A DNA stretch of 15,003 nucleotides, taken from an uncultured Nocardiaceae bacterium (GTDB lineage: Bacteria; Actinomycetota; Actinomycetes; Mycobacteriales; Mycobacteriaceae). How positions within the stretch are numbered: the first letter of the stretch is position 1; each line of letters opens with the position of its first letter. Shown piece by piece: positions 1-8,305 of the stretch. Location of the stretch: the NCBI GenBank assembly GCA_936936565.1, contig CAKZIX010000093.1:1-15003 (forward strand), read 5' to 3'. The translations under genes and the position numbers were made by a program. The notes beneath the pieces were generated by a model. The model made no database searches. It was given only the letters and a program-made list of their open reading frames with translations, and was not told the origin of the DNA.

Positions 1-1436
<1,436 letters not shown>

Positions 1437-1492
1437 GGCAATGGCTCCCAGTTCGGTGTCGGCGGTGCCCGATCCGGGCACAAGAACCACCA

Positions 1493-1521
1493 ATTTTACC
1501 GTGCTTCGGGCGCCGTGAAAT
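1493..1521 (-). promoter_or_regulatory. Candidate promoter for the ABC-F gene
   Basis: On the minus strand TAAAAT (1493-1498) matches the sigma-70 -10 consensus at five of six positions and stands out in this GC-rich gap. A weak -35 candidate, ATTTCA (1516-1521), lies 17 bases upstream. Transcription would start near 1486, giving a leader of about 50 bases before the GTG start. This rests on sequence match only. Confidence 0.4.
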
Positions 1522-1621
1522 CCACGTCGCCCGGCTCGGCCGGTGTGACGCGCCACATGTAGTCGCGACAGCGTGGCACGCACGCGCCGCCAATGCCCCC
1601 GAGACAAGTAAGGTCGCCGCC

Positions 1622-1651
1622 ATGCAGCACCTCGACCGCGGCGTGTCCTGA
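1622..1651 (+). other. Possible 9-codon upstream ORF abutting the lycopene cyclase start
   Basis: ATG at 1622 opens a nine-residue frame (MQHLDRGVS) that stops with TGA at 1649-1651, immediately before the GTG start of the next gene. AAGG lies 8-9 bases upstream of this ATG and is the best ribosome binding site in the region, whereas the GTG at 1652 has none of its own. It may serve for translational coupling, or it may be chance. Confidence 0.25.
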
Positions 1652-2692
1652 GTGCACACCGACCTCGTCGTGTGCGGGCTCGGCCCCGCCGGGCGCGCGC
1701 TCGCACACCGCAGCCTGGCCCGCGGGATGCGCGTGAGCGTCGTCGATCCGTTTCCCGGCAAGCCTTGGACGGCAACCTATTCCGCGTGGGTCGACGAGGT
1801 GCCGTACTGGTTGCCGCTGCTCGGGACCGTGGTCGCGCAACCGCTGGTGTGGACCACGCGAACCCAGCGGGTGCCCCGGCCGTACCTGGTGTTCGACACC
1901 GCCGCCCTCCAGGACGCGCTACATCTCGACGGCGCGCACACGATCACCGACCGTGCCGTCGAGGTCACCGCCAACACGGTGACGCTGGCCTCCGGCGCGC
2001 GGCTGCACGCCGACCGGGTGGTCGACGCGCGCGGGGTCCGTCCGAGTCGACTACTTGCGCAACAGACGGCGTACGGCGTCGTCGTCGAGGCCGACCACGA
2101 GCCGTTCTTCATGGACTGGCGGCCCGACAACGACGCGGGTCCCGGGGCGTTGCCCTCGTTCCTGTACGCGGTTCCTACCCCGGCCGGCACCCTGTTGGAG
2201 GAAACCTGCCTGGTCGGACGGCCACCGTTGCCGCTGGGCGAGTTGCGCCGTCGGCTCGACGCCCGGTTGCGCGCCCGCGGAATCAGCGGTGCGGTGCGCG
2301 CCACCGAGAAGGTGCGCTTCGCCGTGACGGGCGGACGGCCGGGCCGTAACCGCTACGGCACCGCGGGCGCGTTCGTGCACCCGGCCACCGGCTACAGCGT
2401 GGCGGCGGCGTTGCAACTGGCGGACGCGTCCGAACTGTGGCCGCCCGCCGCGCGCGCCGTGCATGCGCTGCGCCACGCGGGCCTGCGCGCGTTGCTGCGG
2501 ATGCCGCCCGCCGACGTGCCGGAGTTCTTCGCGGCGTTCTTCGACCTGCCCGTCGAGCTGCAACGCGCCTATCTGTCGGAGCGGGCGAACCTGCCCGGTA
2601 CGGCCGCGGCGATGCGCGACCTGTTCGCACACGTGCCCACCCGATTGCGCACCATCTTGGTCCGCGCCACGCTCGCGCCCGGTCGATCTTGA
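1652..2692 (+). CDS. Lycopene cyclase-family flavoprotein
   Basis: The 346-residue product looks like a lycopene beta-cyclase of the plant/bacterial CrtL-CrtY type, which converts linear lycopene to beta-carotene at the membrane using a bound flavin. The N-terminus is a Rossmann dinucleotide-binding fold with GLGPAG at residues 9-14, followed by an acidic end of strand two (VVDPF). Typical family stretches follow, including a proline- and tryptophan-rich block near residue 50 and ATGYSVA near residue 247. The length is slightly below the usual 370-400. The start is the GTG at 1652; no in-frame ATG lies upstream before a stop. No other carotenoid genes are in view, so the substrate is inferred from family alone, and a related FAD oxidoreductase role is possible. 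It is divergent from the ABC-F gene and ends 58 bases before Ku. Confidence 0.75.
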   Translation: MHTDLVVCGLGPAGRALAHRSLARGMRVSVVDPFPGKPWTATYSAWVDEVPYWLPLLGTVVAQPLVWTTRTQRVPRPYLVFDTAALQDALHLDGAHTITDRAVEVTANTVTLASGARLHADRVVDARGVRPSRLLAQQTAYGVVVEADHEPFFMDWRPDNDAGPGALPSFLYAVPTPAGTLLEETCLVGRPPLPLGELRRRLDARLRARGISGAVRATEKVRFAVTGGRPGRNRYGTAGAFVHPATGYSVAAALQLADASELWPPAARAVHALRHAGLRALLRMPPADVPEFFAAFFDLPVELQRAYLSERANLPGTAAAMRDLFAHVPTRLRTILVRATLAPGRS

Positions 2693-2750
2693 AATTCGGG
2701 CGGGTGTGCTCGCATTGTCGGCGCGGGTCGACCATCATGGGGCTATGGCT

Positions 2751-3599
2751 ATGAGGTCGATCTGGAAGGGATCCATCGCGTTCGGTCTGGTGAACGTGCC
2801 GGTGAAGGTCTACACGGCCACCGAGGACCACGACATCCGATTCCACCAGGTCCACGCCAAAGACGGCGGGCGCATCAAATACGACCGGGTGTGCTCGGTC
2901 TGCGGCAAATCGGTGGCCTACGCCGATATCGACAAGGCCTACGAGTCGCCCGACGGCGACAAGGTGGTGCTCACCGACGAGGATTTCGCGAAACTGCCGG
3001 CCGCCGAAAAGCACGAAATCCCGGTCCTGCAGTTCGTGCCGAACGAACAGATCGACCCCATTCTGTTCGAGAAGAGCTATTACCTGGAGCCGGATTCGGC
3101 CACCCCGAAGGCATATGTGCTGCTGGCGACCACGCTGGAGAAAATCGATCGCACCGCGCTCGTGCACTTCACGCTGCGACAGAAGACACGGCTGGCCGCG
3201 TTGCGGGTCCGCGACGGCGTGCTGGTGCTCCAGACGTTGCTGTGGCCCGACGAGGTGCGCGCCGCCGAGTTCGAATCACTCGACGACGCGCCCAAGCCGA
3301 AGCCGGCCGAAATCAAGATGGCCGAAACGCTCGTCGATTCCATGTCCGACGATTTCGACCCGTCGGAATTCACCGACGACTACCAGCTCGAACTGCGCAA
3401 GATGCTGGAAGACACGATCGCGGCCGGCGGCAAGAAGGTGATCGCCGCCCCCGAGGTGGAAGCCACCGACGAGGACGCCGAGGTGGTGGACCTGGTTGCC
3501 GCGCTGCAGAAGAGCCTCGAGGCCAGCGGCCGCAAGGTGAAAACCGAGCCCGACAAGCCGGCCAAGAAGTCTTCCGGGCGCGCCAAGAAGGGTGCTTAG
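2751..3599 (+). CDS. ku: Non-homologous end joining protein Ku
   Basis: Bacterial Ku is a homodimeric ring that threads onto broken DNA ends and recruits the ligase LigD. The 282-residue product begins MRSIWKGSIAFGLVNVPVKVY and contains the family blocks DHDIRFHQVHAKDGGRI, SYYLEPDS, ALVHFTLRQKTRLAALRVRDGVLVLQTLLWPDEVR and VDSMSDDFDPSEFTDDYQ. The last 25 residues are rich in lysine (KVKTEPDKPAKKSSGRAKKGA), like the basic tails of many bacterial Ku proteins that add DNA contacts. ATG codons occur at 2745 and 2751; I prefer 2751 because GGGG at 2739-2742 is 8 bases away and family members usually start MR-IW. No ligD is seen in the window. Its stop overlaps the stop of the convergent SMR gene (TTAG at 3596-3599). 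Confidence 0.95.
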   Translation: MRSIWKGSIAFGLVNVPVKVYTATEDHDIRFHQVHAKDGGRIKYDRVCSVCGKSVAYADIDKAYESPDGDKVVLTDEDFAKLPAAEKHEIPVLQFVPNEQIDPILFEKSYYLEPDSATPKAYVLLATTLEKIDRTALVHFTLRQKTRLAALRVRDGVLVLQTLLWPDEVRAAEFESLDDAPKPKPAEIKMAETLVDSMSDDFDPSEFTDDYQLELRKMLEDTIAAGGKKVIAAPEVEATDEDAEVVDLVAALQKSLEASGRKVKTEPDKPAKKSSGRAKKGA

Positions 3600-3922
3600 T
3601 GCGCTGACGCCCCCGACAGGCTCAGCACCACGACGCCGCCGACGATGAGTCCGATGCCGCCGACGGCCACCAGGTTCATTCGCTCGCCGTACACGACGGC
3701 GGCGATTGCGGCGACGGCGGCGGTGCCGACTCCGGACCAGATGGCGTACACGACTCCGACGTTGAGTTCCTTCAGCGCCAGCGCCATCATTCCGAAGGCA
3801 GCGACGTAGCCGACGACGACTCCCGCATAGATCGACAGTCGCGGGGACTCGGCCGCGCCGCGCAGCGCGAGAGTCGCCGCGATTTCCGCGGCGATCGCGA
3901 GCACGAGATACAGCCAGGCCAT
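3596..3922 (-). CDS. Small multidrug resistance (SMR) efflux protein
   Basis: This 108-residue integral membrane protein has four predicted helices, at about residues 2-21, 30-50, 57-77 and 84-103. SMR proteins work as dimers that swap protons for cationic drugs, quaternary ammonium compounds or guanidinium. The essential membrane glutamate is present as E13 in AIAAEIAATLAL, the counterpart of EmrE E14. Segment GVVYAIWSGVGTA, near residue 55, is the usual SMR motif. The start ATG at 3922 has a perfect GGAGG 9 bases upstream, inside the last codons of the tetR gene, and only two bases separate the tetR stop from this ATG. The two genes are therefore almost certainly one transcript, with the pump controlled by the TetR protein. 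The substrate is unknown. Confidence 0.93.
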   Translation of the reverse strand: MAWLYLVLAIAAEIAATLALRGAAESPRLSIYAGVVVGYVAAFGMMALALKELNVGVVYAIWSGVGTAAVAAIAAVVYGERMNLVAVGGIGLIVGGVVVLSLSGASAH

Positions 3923-3924
3923 GA

Positions 3925-4467
3925 TCAGTTACCTCCGACGAGTTGGTTGAGCAGGGTGTGGACGCTTTCGTGGCGTCCGGGTTCGGGCGGCGCGAGGCCG
4001 AAGAGCTGAGAGAACCACCAGCCGTCCGCGGCCAGGCGCACGGCGGTGGCGACGGCCGGGTCGATGCCGTCGTTGTCGAGGCGTTGCTGCCACCGCGCGA
4101 ACATGGTCCGAAGTGGTTGCAGCGCTTCGGGATCGACCAGCGCGGCCGCCAGTACCGCCGCCGCTACGCGATCCGCCCCCGGAACGCCGGCCCCGCCGGG
4201 ATGGTCCGCGGGCACGGTGGCCGACAGGTAGATCCGCGTGGCCGCGCCGGGTTCGTCGCCGGCCTCGGCGAGCGCACGGTCGAACTGCTGGACGGTTCGG
4301 TCCACCAGAGCCGCGGTGAGCGCGTGCTTGGAGGCGAAGTGGTACAGCAGCCCGCCCTTGCTGACGCCGGCCCGCTTGGCGACGGCGTCGAGGGTGAGCG
4401 CTTGTGCGCCTTGCTCGAGCAGTACCTGTGCGGCGGCATCGAGGAGCTTGGTTCGGGTATCGGCCAT
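3925..4467 (-). CDS. TetR-family repressor of the SMR pump
   Basis: The 180-residue product has a TetR DNA-binding domain at the N-terminus: the helix-turn-helix is at about residues 24-46 (LTLDAVAKRAGVSKGGLLYHF), followed by the conserved K-HAL of helix four. The remaining 130 residues form the variable ligand-binding half and end in a tryptophan-rich helix (DGWWFSQLFGL). A perfect palindrome lies 7 bases upstream of the ATG at 4467, and the SMR pump gene follows after two bases. By analogy with other TetR-efflux pairs, it probably represses its own operon until a pump substrate binds. No ribosome binding site is seen in front of the ATG and the -10 lies very close, so the message may be leaderless. 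Confidence 0.93.
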   Translation of the reverse strand: MADTRTKLLDAAAQVLLEQGAQALTLDAVAKRAGVSKGGLLYHFASKHALTAALVDRTVQQFDRALAEAGDEPGAATRIYLSATVPADHPGGAGVPGADRVAAAVLAAALVDPEALQPLRTMFARWQQRLDNDGIDPAVATAVRLAADGWWFSQLFGLAPPEPGRHESVHTLLNQLVGGN

Positions 4468-4474
4468 GATCGTT

Positions 4475-4498
4475 ACTGTACCGTCCAGACGGTACAGT
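4475..4498. promoter_or_regulatory. TetR operator: perfect 24-bp palindrome in the tetR-smr promoter
   Basis: The arms ACTGTACCGTC and GACGGTACAGT are exact inverted copies (11 bp each) around a 2-base centre. On the minus strand the proximal arm contains TACAGT, a plausible -10, and TGGCCA (four of six matches to TTGACA) lies 17 bases further upstream. The palindrome would therefore fill the spacer and -10 of the tetR promoter. Transcription would start at or very near the ATG at 4467. Position and symmetry fit autorepression. Confidence 0.85.
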
Positions 4499-4538
4499 GG
4501 CCAGGGTCAGATGCGTCACCCCGCCGCGCGTCCCAGCG

Positions 4539-4778
4539 TCAGGCGCCCCGCCACTCCCGGAAGGCATCGAGCAGCCGGTCCTGATAGACCGGATCCAATG
4601 GGGGTTCGGGCAGCCGGTGCAGCGCCCGCACCGTCGTGCGCACCTGGTCCAGATAGTTCGCGCAGCCGTCACACAACGTCAGATGATGTTCGAAGCGCGC
4701 CGCGGTCGGCGGGTCGAGAGCGTCGTCCAGATACAGCGTGACCAGTTCGACGAGGTCCTGGCAGTCGAGGTCAATCAC
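4539..4778 (-). CDS. Zinc-binding anti-sigma factor (ZAS type)
   Basis: The 79-residue product is a small anti-sigma factor that would bind and hold the ECF sigma factor encoded just upstream. The ZAS zinc motif H-x3-C-x2-C is at H32, C36 and C39 (HLTLCDGC), and a further cysteine at residue 6 lies in the usual N-terminal helix (CQDLVELVTLYLDDAL). No membrane segment is present, so it is cytosolic, like redox-sensing ZAS proteins in which oxidation of the cysteines releases the sigma factor. The GTG start at 4778 lies inside the end of the sigma gene (shared bases GTGATTGA), with GAGGAG 7 bases upstream, giving translational coupling. Longer in-frame starts further upstream are unlikely because of this overlap. 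Confidence 0.88.
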   Translation of the reverse strand: MIDLDCQDLVELVTLYLDDALDPPTAARFEHHLTLCDGCANYLDQVRTTVRALHRLPEPPLDPVYQDRLLDAFREWRGA

Positions 4779-5385
4779 CGAGTATCTCCTCGAGCCGTCC
4801 GCGCAGCCGGGCCCGGCCACGATGCAGCAGCACCCGCTGGTTCTCCGTCGACAGTCCGAGCATCGCGCACACCTCCTCCGAGTCGTAACCGAGCACGTCG
4901 CGCAAGGTCACCACGGTACGTTGCCGCTCCGGCAACCGCGCCAACTCCTGTTCCAGGGCCGCCACGAACTCGTCGCTGAGCGCCCTGTCTTCGGGCACGT
5001 CGCGCCACGCCGCGGGCGGCTCGATCCAGTGCCGCGGATACGGATCGCCCGCCGGACGAAACCGCGCGGGATCCACCGTCGGCGGCAGACTCATCGATAG
5101 ACGTTCCGCGGTGGCAGCTTTCGAATCTCGCACGCCGCGCCGCTTGGCGATGTTGACCACCACCGAGAGCAGCCAGGTGCGCAGCGTGCTGCGCCCTTCG
5201 AAGCCGTCGATGCCCTTGAGCAGCGCAATCCAGGCTTCCTGCACCACCTCTTCGGCGGCTGCGTCGCTGCCGACGTACCCGCGTGCCACCCGCAGCATAA
5301 TCGGTGAATTCGCCGCCACGAGCGTGCAAAATGCCTGCTCGTCGCGCTGCCGCAGGGCAGCGATCAGCGCCTCCTCGTCGCGCAC
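4771..5385 (-). CDS. ECF RNA polymerase sigma factor
   Basis: The 204-residue protein has the two-domain ECF layout. Sigma region 2 is at about residues 14-85, with the core segment AEEVVQEAWIALLKGIDGFEGRSTLRTWLLSVVVNIAKRR. A variable linker follows, and region 4 is at about 150-198 (RLPERQRTVVTLRDVLGYDSEEVCAMLGLSTENQRVLLHRGRARLR), whose helix-turn-helix reads the -35 element. It would direct a small stress regulon and be held inactive by the overlapping ZAS anti-sigma factor. The start is the GTG at 5385, with AGGG 7 bases upstream. Its last 8 bases are shared with the anti-sigma gene. The flavodoxin-like reductase gene ends 54 bases upstream on the same strand, which might make it part of the same redox response, but a hairpin lies between. 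The regulon cannot be read from this window. Confidence 0.92.
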   Translation of the reverse strand: MRDEEALIAALRQRDEQAFCTLVAANSPIMLRVARGYVGSDAAAEEVVQEAWIALLKGIDGFEGRSTLRTWLLSVVVNIAKRRGVRDSKAATAERLSMSLPPTVDPARFRPAGDPYPRHWIEPPAAWRDVPEDRALSDEFVAALEQELARLPERQRTVVTLRDVLGYDSEEVCAMLGLSTENQRVLLHRGRARLRGRLEEILGD

Positions 5386-5403
5386 GCACCAACCCTACGT
5401 CGC

Positions 5404-5433
5404 CTCGGCAGCACCCGTCCGGCGGCTGCCGAG
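5404..5433 (-). terminator. Hairpin between the reductase and sigma genes
   Basis: CTCGGCAGC (5404-5412) and GCTGCCGAG (5425-5433) form a perfect 9-bp stem, with a further CCG/CGG pairing inside the loop. It starts 6 bases after the reductase stop and ends 18 bases before the sigma start. There is no T tract, as is common for actinobacterial terminators. It may end the reductase transcript or only reduce read-through into the sigma gene. Confidence 0.55.
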
Positions 5434-5439
5434 ACCGCG

Positions 5440-6153
5440 CTAGCGATATTCCGGGTTCTCGAAGTCGTACCGGCATCCGGCATCCCACCCCGCGCGTTGA
5501 TTACCGTAGGCCGGCACGCCGCCCGCCTTCTCGAGCAGCCGCGCGAAGTGCATGAGATTCCACGTCATGAACGTCGTCTTGCGGTTGGTGAACTCGTTCT
5601 CCGGCCCGCCCGAGCCCGGATCGAGGTACGACGGGCCCGGTCCCGCCTCGCCGATCCAGCCGGCATCGGCCTGCGGCGGAATCGTGTACCCGATGTGCTG
5701 CAACGTGTAGAGCACGTTCTGCGCACAATGCTTGACCCCGTCCTCGTTGCCGGTGATCAGGCAGCCGCCCACGCGCCCGTAGTACAGGTACTGGCCCTTG
5801 TCGTTGAGCAGATGCGAGCCGCCGTACAGTCGCTCGTGCACAAGCTTCATGACAGAACTGTTGTCTCCCAACCAAATCGGACCGGCGAGCACTAGTATTT
5901 CGGCGGCGAGCACCTGCTCGAAGATTGCCGGCCAGTCGTCGCTCGCCCAGCCGTGCTCGCGCATGTCGGGCCAGACGCCGAACGCGATGTCGTGATCCAC
6001 CGCGCGCACCTCGGACACCTCCACCCCGTGCTTGCGCATGATGGCAGCGCTGATGTCGATCAGGCCCTGGGTGTTGCTGCGCTCGGGCGAGCGCTTGAGG
6101 GTGCAATTGATGAACAGGGCGCGCAGGCCGCTGAAGTCGCCGGGCTCGGACAT
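5440..6153 (-). CDS. Flavodoxin-like NAD(P)H-dependent FMN reductase family protein
   Basis: The 237-residue product has a flavodoxin fold of the NADPH-dependent FMN reductase/NAD(P)H quinone oxidoreductase group. The phosphate-binding loop is NCTLKRSPERSNTQ (residues 16-29) and a second FMN contact is AGPIWLGDNSSV (90-100). The typical GGCLITGNEDGVKHC block, which holds the isoalloxazine side, follows near residue 130. The C-terminal 80 residues (GPSYLDPGSGGPENEFTNRKTTFMTWNLMHFARLLE) are a known extension of this subfamily. It probably reduces a quinone or electrophile with NAD(P)H in the cytosol; the substrate is not predictable. The start ATG at 6153 has AGGAG 5 bases upstream. Shorter internal starts would remove the FMN loop. 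Confidence 0.85.
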   Translation of the reverse strand: MSEPGDFSGLRALFINCTLKRSPERSNTQGLIDISAAIMRKHGVEVSEVRAVDHDIAFGVWPDMREHGWASDDWPAIFEQVLAAEILVLAGPIWLGDNSSVMKLVHERLYGGSHLLNDKGQYLYYGRVGGCLITGNEDGVKHCAQNVLYTLQHIGYTIPPQADAGWIGEAGPGPSYLDPGSGGPENEFTNRKTTFMTWNLMHFARLLEKAGGVPAYGNQRAGWDAGCRYDFENPEYR

Positions 6154-6285
6154 GTTGACTCCTGGGAGACGCAGGGGGTGGCCACCGGTGAGTGCCGCGC
6201 CGGCCGGCGGGCGTTACGCGCACTCTGCAAGTTGTGACGATCTCGGCAGGGCACTGCAAATCGGGCGGCCCGAAATGAGACGATC

Positions 6286-6507
6286 ATGACTATGAGCGAG
6301 CGCAGCGAGCAGGCCGAGACCGCCTCGGACGGGGAGACCGTGTTGCTGAAGCGAATGATGGTCGGCTCGGTCACCTACGAAGCCATCGACCGCTGGATCA
6401 CCGAACGCGAAACCGCGGGCAAGGCCATCGACCTCTACGACCGCGACACCGTCACGGCATTGGCCAAGACCATTCGGGACGCGCTGCTCAGCGAAGGACT
6501 TGCCTGA
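6286..6507 (+). CDS. Small conserved-looking protein of unknown function
   Basis: A 73-residue soluble protein (MTMSERSEQAETASDGETVLLKRMMVGSVTYEAIDRWITERETAGKAIDLYDRDTVTALAKTIRDALLSEGLA). It is acidic at the N-terminus and then likely helical, with no membrane segment, cysteines or motif I recognise. ATGs occur at 6286 and 6292, and neither has a strong ribosome binding site, so the start is uncertain. Codon composition matches the neighbouring genes and the frame fills the space between the divergent reductase gene and the SRPBCC gene 43 bases downstream. I call it a gene from coding bias and placement only. Confidence 0.6.
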   Translation: MTMSERSEQAETASDGETVLLKRMMVGSVTYEAIDRWITERETAGKAIDLYDRDTVTALAKTIRDALLSEGLA

Positions 6508-6550
6508 CCTGCTGTAAACCGGGGTGCAACCACCGAAGGAGAGCTGTGCG

Positions 6551-7099
6551 ATGGGCAATGACGGCGTGGTACCCCAGGCCGGCACCGTGCGCTTCGAGCG
6601 GACCGTGCCCGGGCCCGTCGAGCGGGTGTGGGCGCATCTGACCGATCCCGAGCTGCGGGCAACCTGGCTCGCGGGCGGGATCACCGAGCCGCATGTCGGT
6701 GGCCGCATCGACCACGTTTTTCGGGTGCACGAGCTCGTTCCCGCGGAGCCGACGCCCGCCGAGTACGCCGCCGACGTCGAGCACCACCGCTATGGGCACG
6801 TGCTCGTCTACGACGCGCCCACCCGGCTCGCGTTCACCTGGGTCGAGGCCGGGCATCGCGAGTCCGAAGTACATATCGAGCTTGCCCCGGACACCGCGGT
6901 GACACTGCGCCTCGAACACGCGCACATACCCACGCGCGACGAGCTGGTGAGCGTTGCCGCCGCCTGGCACACGCACCTGGACATTCTCGAGGCGCGCCTG
7001 AAAAACACTGTGCCCGAATCGTTCTGGGGCTCCATCACGCGCCTGCAAGCACACTACGAACGGGAAATTCCCGCCCACCTGCATCCCGCTCACGACTAG
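6551..7099 (+). CDS. SRPBCC-domain protein (AHSA1-like)
   Basis: The 182-residue product belongs to the START/Bet v1-like SRPBCC superfamily, in the AHSA1 (activator of Hsp90 homologue) branch common in actinobacteria. The opening TVRFERTVPGPVERVWAHLTDPELRATWLAGG (residues 12-43) is the diagnostic start of the fold, followed by VGGRIDHVFRVHE and LAFTWVE strands and the long C-terminal helix AAAWHTHLDILEARLKN. These proteins have a hydrophobic pocket for lipids or small aromatic ligands and rarely have a proven enzyme activity. The ATG at 6551 has AAGGAG 8 bases upstream; an in-frame GTG at 6524 has no such site. The next gene begins 9 bases after its stop, so the two are probably co-transcribed. 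Confidence 0.86.
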   Translation: MGNDGVVPQAGTVRFERTVPGPVERVWAHLTDPELRATWLAGGITEPHVGGRIDHVFRVHELVPAEPTPAEYAADVEHHRYGHVLVYDAPTRLAFTWVEAGHRESEVHIELAPDTAVTLRLEHAHIPTRDELVSVAAAWHTHLDILEARLKNTVPESFWGSITRLQAHYEREIPAHLHPAHD

Positions 7100-7108
7100 G
7101 AGCCGCGC

Positions 7109-7765
7109 ATGCTGTTGCAGGACAAGGTCGCCGCCATCTACGGCGCCGGCGGACCGCTCGGCACGGCAATCGCGCGCGCTTTCGCCGCCGAGGGCGCGCG
7201 GATCTATCTCGCAGGCAGCTCGGTGCGGGTGCTCGGACGGCTGGCCAACGAAATCGGTGCCGCCGGAGCCGGTTCCATCGACGCTGCCAACTCCGCGGTG
7301 ATGGACGCCTTCGCGCAGGCGATCGTCGCCGACGCCGGGCGCATCGACATCGCCGTCAACGCGATCGGAACACCACGCGAGTCCGCGGCGGGTGTCGATC
7401 GCTCCGACGTGCACAAGCGCACCGACGCCGTGGTGGCCCAGACCGTGGCCCGGCACATGACCCGCCAGGGTTTCGGGGTGTTTCTCACCTTCTCCCCCGA
7501 CGACACCGCGGCCGGTGAACGTGAACTCGGCAAACACGGGATCCGCGTGCTGCAAATTCGGCCGCACGCCATCGCCGAGGCCGCCGAGGGCCTGCGCGAC
7601 GGCACCCGCATCCAGCAGCTGCTCGCCGACGTCGCACACTACGCCGCCTTCGCCGCCTCCGACCGCGCGGTTCCCGCGCAGGTCACGCCCGTCGCACCAG
7701 GTGCACGGGCCGAACCTGCCGGTGCCTACGAGTCGCCGTCGGGATCGCCCGACGGCGCTAGCTGA
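7109..7765 (+). CDS. Shortened SDR-like protein lacking the catalytic Tyr-x3-Lys
   Basis: The 218-residue product is an SDR (short-chain dehydrogenase) relative. The N-terminal Rossmann half is intact: YGAGGPLGTAIA (11-22) is the nucleotide loop and IDIAVNAIG (79-87) replaces the usual NNAG. After strand five (GVFLTFSP, 123-130) the chain passes directly to AGERELGKHGIRVLQIRPHAI, which matches the stretch following the catalytic helix in normal SDRs. The helix bearing YxxxK, some 25-30 residues, is absent, which explains the short length (usual is about 250). Either it is a pseudoenzyme that still binds NAD(P), or a deletion has killed it; the frame remains open and well coded. AGGAG lies 7 bases before the ATG, and the gene follows the SRPBCC gene by 9 bases. 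The tail past residue 195 is Pro/Ala/Ser-rich. Confidence 0.8.
   Translation: MLLQDKVAAIYGAGGPLGTAIARAFAAEGARIYLAGSSVRVLGRLANEIGAAGAGSIDAANSAVMDAFAQAIVADAGRIDIAVNAIGTPRESAAGVDRSDVHKRTDAVVAQTVARHMTRQGFGVFLTFSPDDTAAGERELGKHGIRVLQIRPHAIAEAAEGLRDGTRIQQLLADVAHYAAFAASDRAVPAQVTPVAPGARAEPAGAYESPSGSPDGAS
7734..7757 (+). terminator. Perfect hairpin within the last codons of the shortened SDR
   Basis: CGCCGTCGGG and CCCGACGGCG make an exact 10-bp stem around the 4-base loop ATCG, ending 8 bases before the end of the TGA stop. No T tract follows, but strong U-less hairpins often act as terminators in actinobacteria. It may end the SRPBCC-SDR transcript. Confidence 0.45.
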
Positions 7766-7906
7766 GCCTTCGCTGTTGCGCGCCGGTTTCGTTGTCCCGC
7801 ACCGACATCCACTCCGTCGCCGGTGACGGACTCCCCTGCTTCTGGTGGGTCGCCGGATCCGCGCCGCCCTGCCATGCTCGTCGGCGTTGTCACCGACGGA
7901 GGACCC

Positions 7907-8230
7907 ATGGGCTACCAACTGCACATCACGCGCGCCGACGACTGGATCGACAGCGAGAACCATCCGATCCCGCGTGCAGAGTGGCACACGTTTGCCGACA
8001 GCCGTCCGGACTTGCGCCGGGAGGGCACCGTCACATGGGGGGACATCGGCGAAGAGCCGATTTTCGAGCACACCTGCACCAACGGCAGCGAAGTGTCGCT
8101 GTGGTGGCGCGAGGGGGAAGTCAAGATCGCCGGTGCGTACGACCGCGAGGCAATCGACACGCTCTACCCGATGGCACGCGAACTCGGTGCCAATCTGATC
8201 GGCGACGACGGCGAGCACTACCCCGAGTAA
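7907..8230 (+). CDS. Conserved hypothetical protein (MGYQLHITRADDW family)
   Basis: A 107-residue soluble acidic protein starting MGYQLHITRADDWIDSENHPIPRAEW. I recall proteins with this opening (M-Y-LHITRA-DW----HPI) as a conserved bacterial family of unknown function. The middle contains FEHTCTNGSEVSLWWREGEVKIAGAYDREAIDTLYPMARELGANLIGDDGEHY, suggesting a small alpha-beta fold. There is no membrane helix or signal peptide. The ATG at 7907 is preceded by GGAGG with a short spacing of about 4 bases; a longer in-frame start at 7823 would add a proline-rich leader and lacks family similarity. It converges with the SDR gene across a 145-base gap that carries a large inverted repeat. Confidence 0.72.
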   Translation: MGYQLHITRADDWIDSENHPIPRAEWHTFADSRPDLRREGTVTWGDIGEEPIFEHTCTNGSEVSLWWREGEVKIAGAYDREAIDTLYPMARELGANLIGDDGEHYPE

Positions 8231-8305
8231 CTGGGGATGGGGCGGGCCGCAACGCACGCTCAGTCCAGTGGTGCACCGGCCTCCGGAGCGCAGCCCGGGT
8301 GCCGT

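Noticed and set aside
1496..1558. 20-codon minus-strand peptide MWRVTPAEPGDVDFTAPEAR
   Set aside because: There is no ribosome binding site or known family, and it overlaps the better supported -10 element of the ABC-F promoter.
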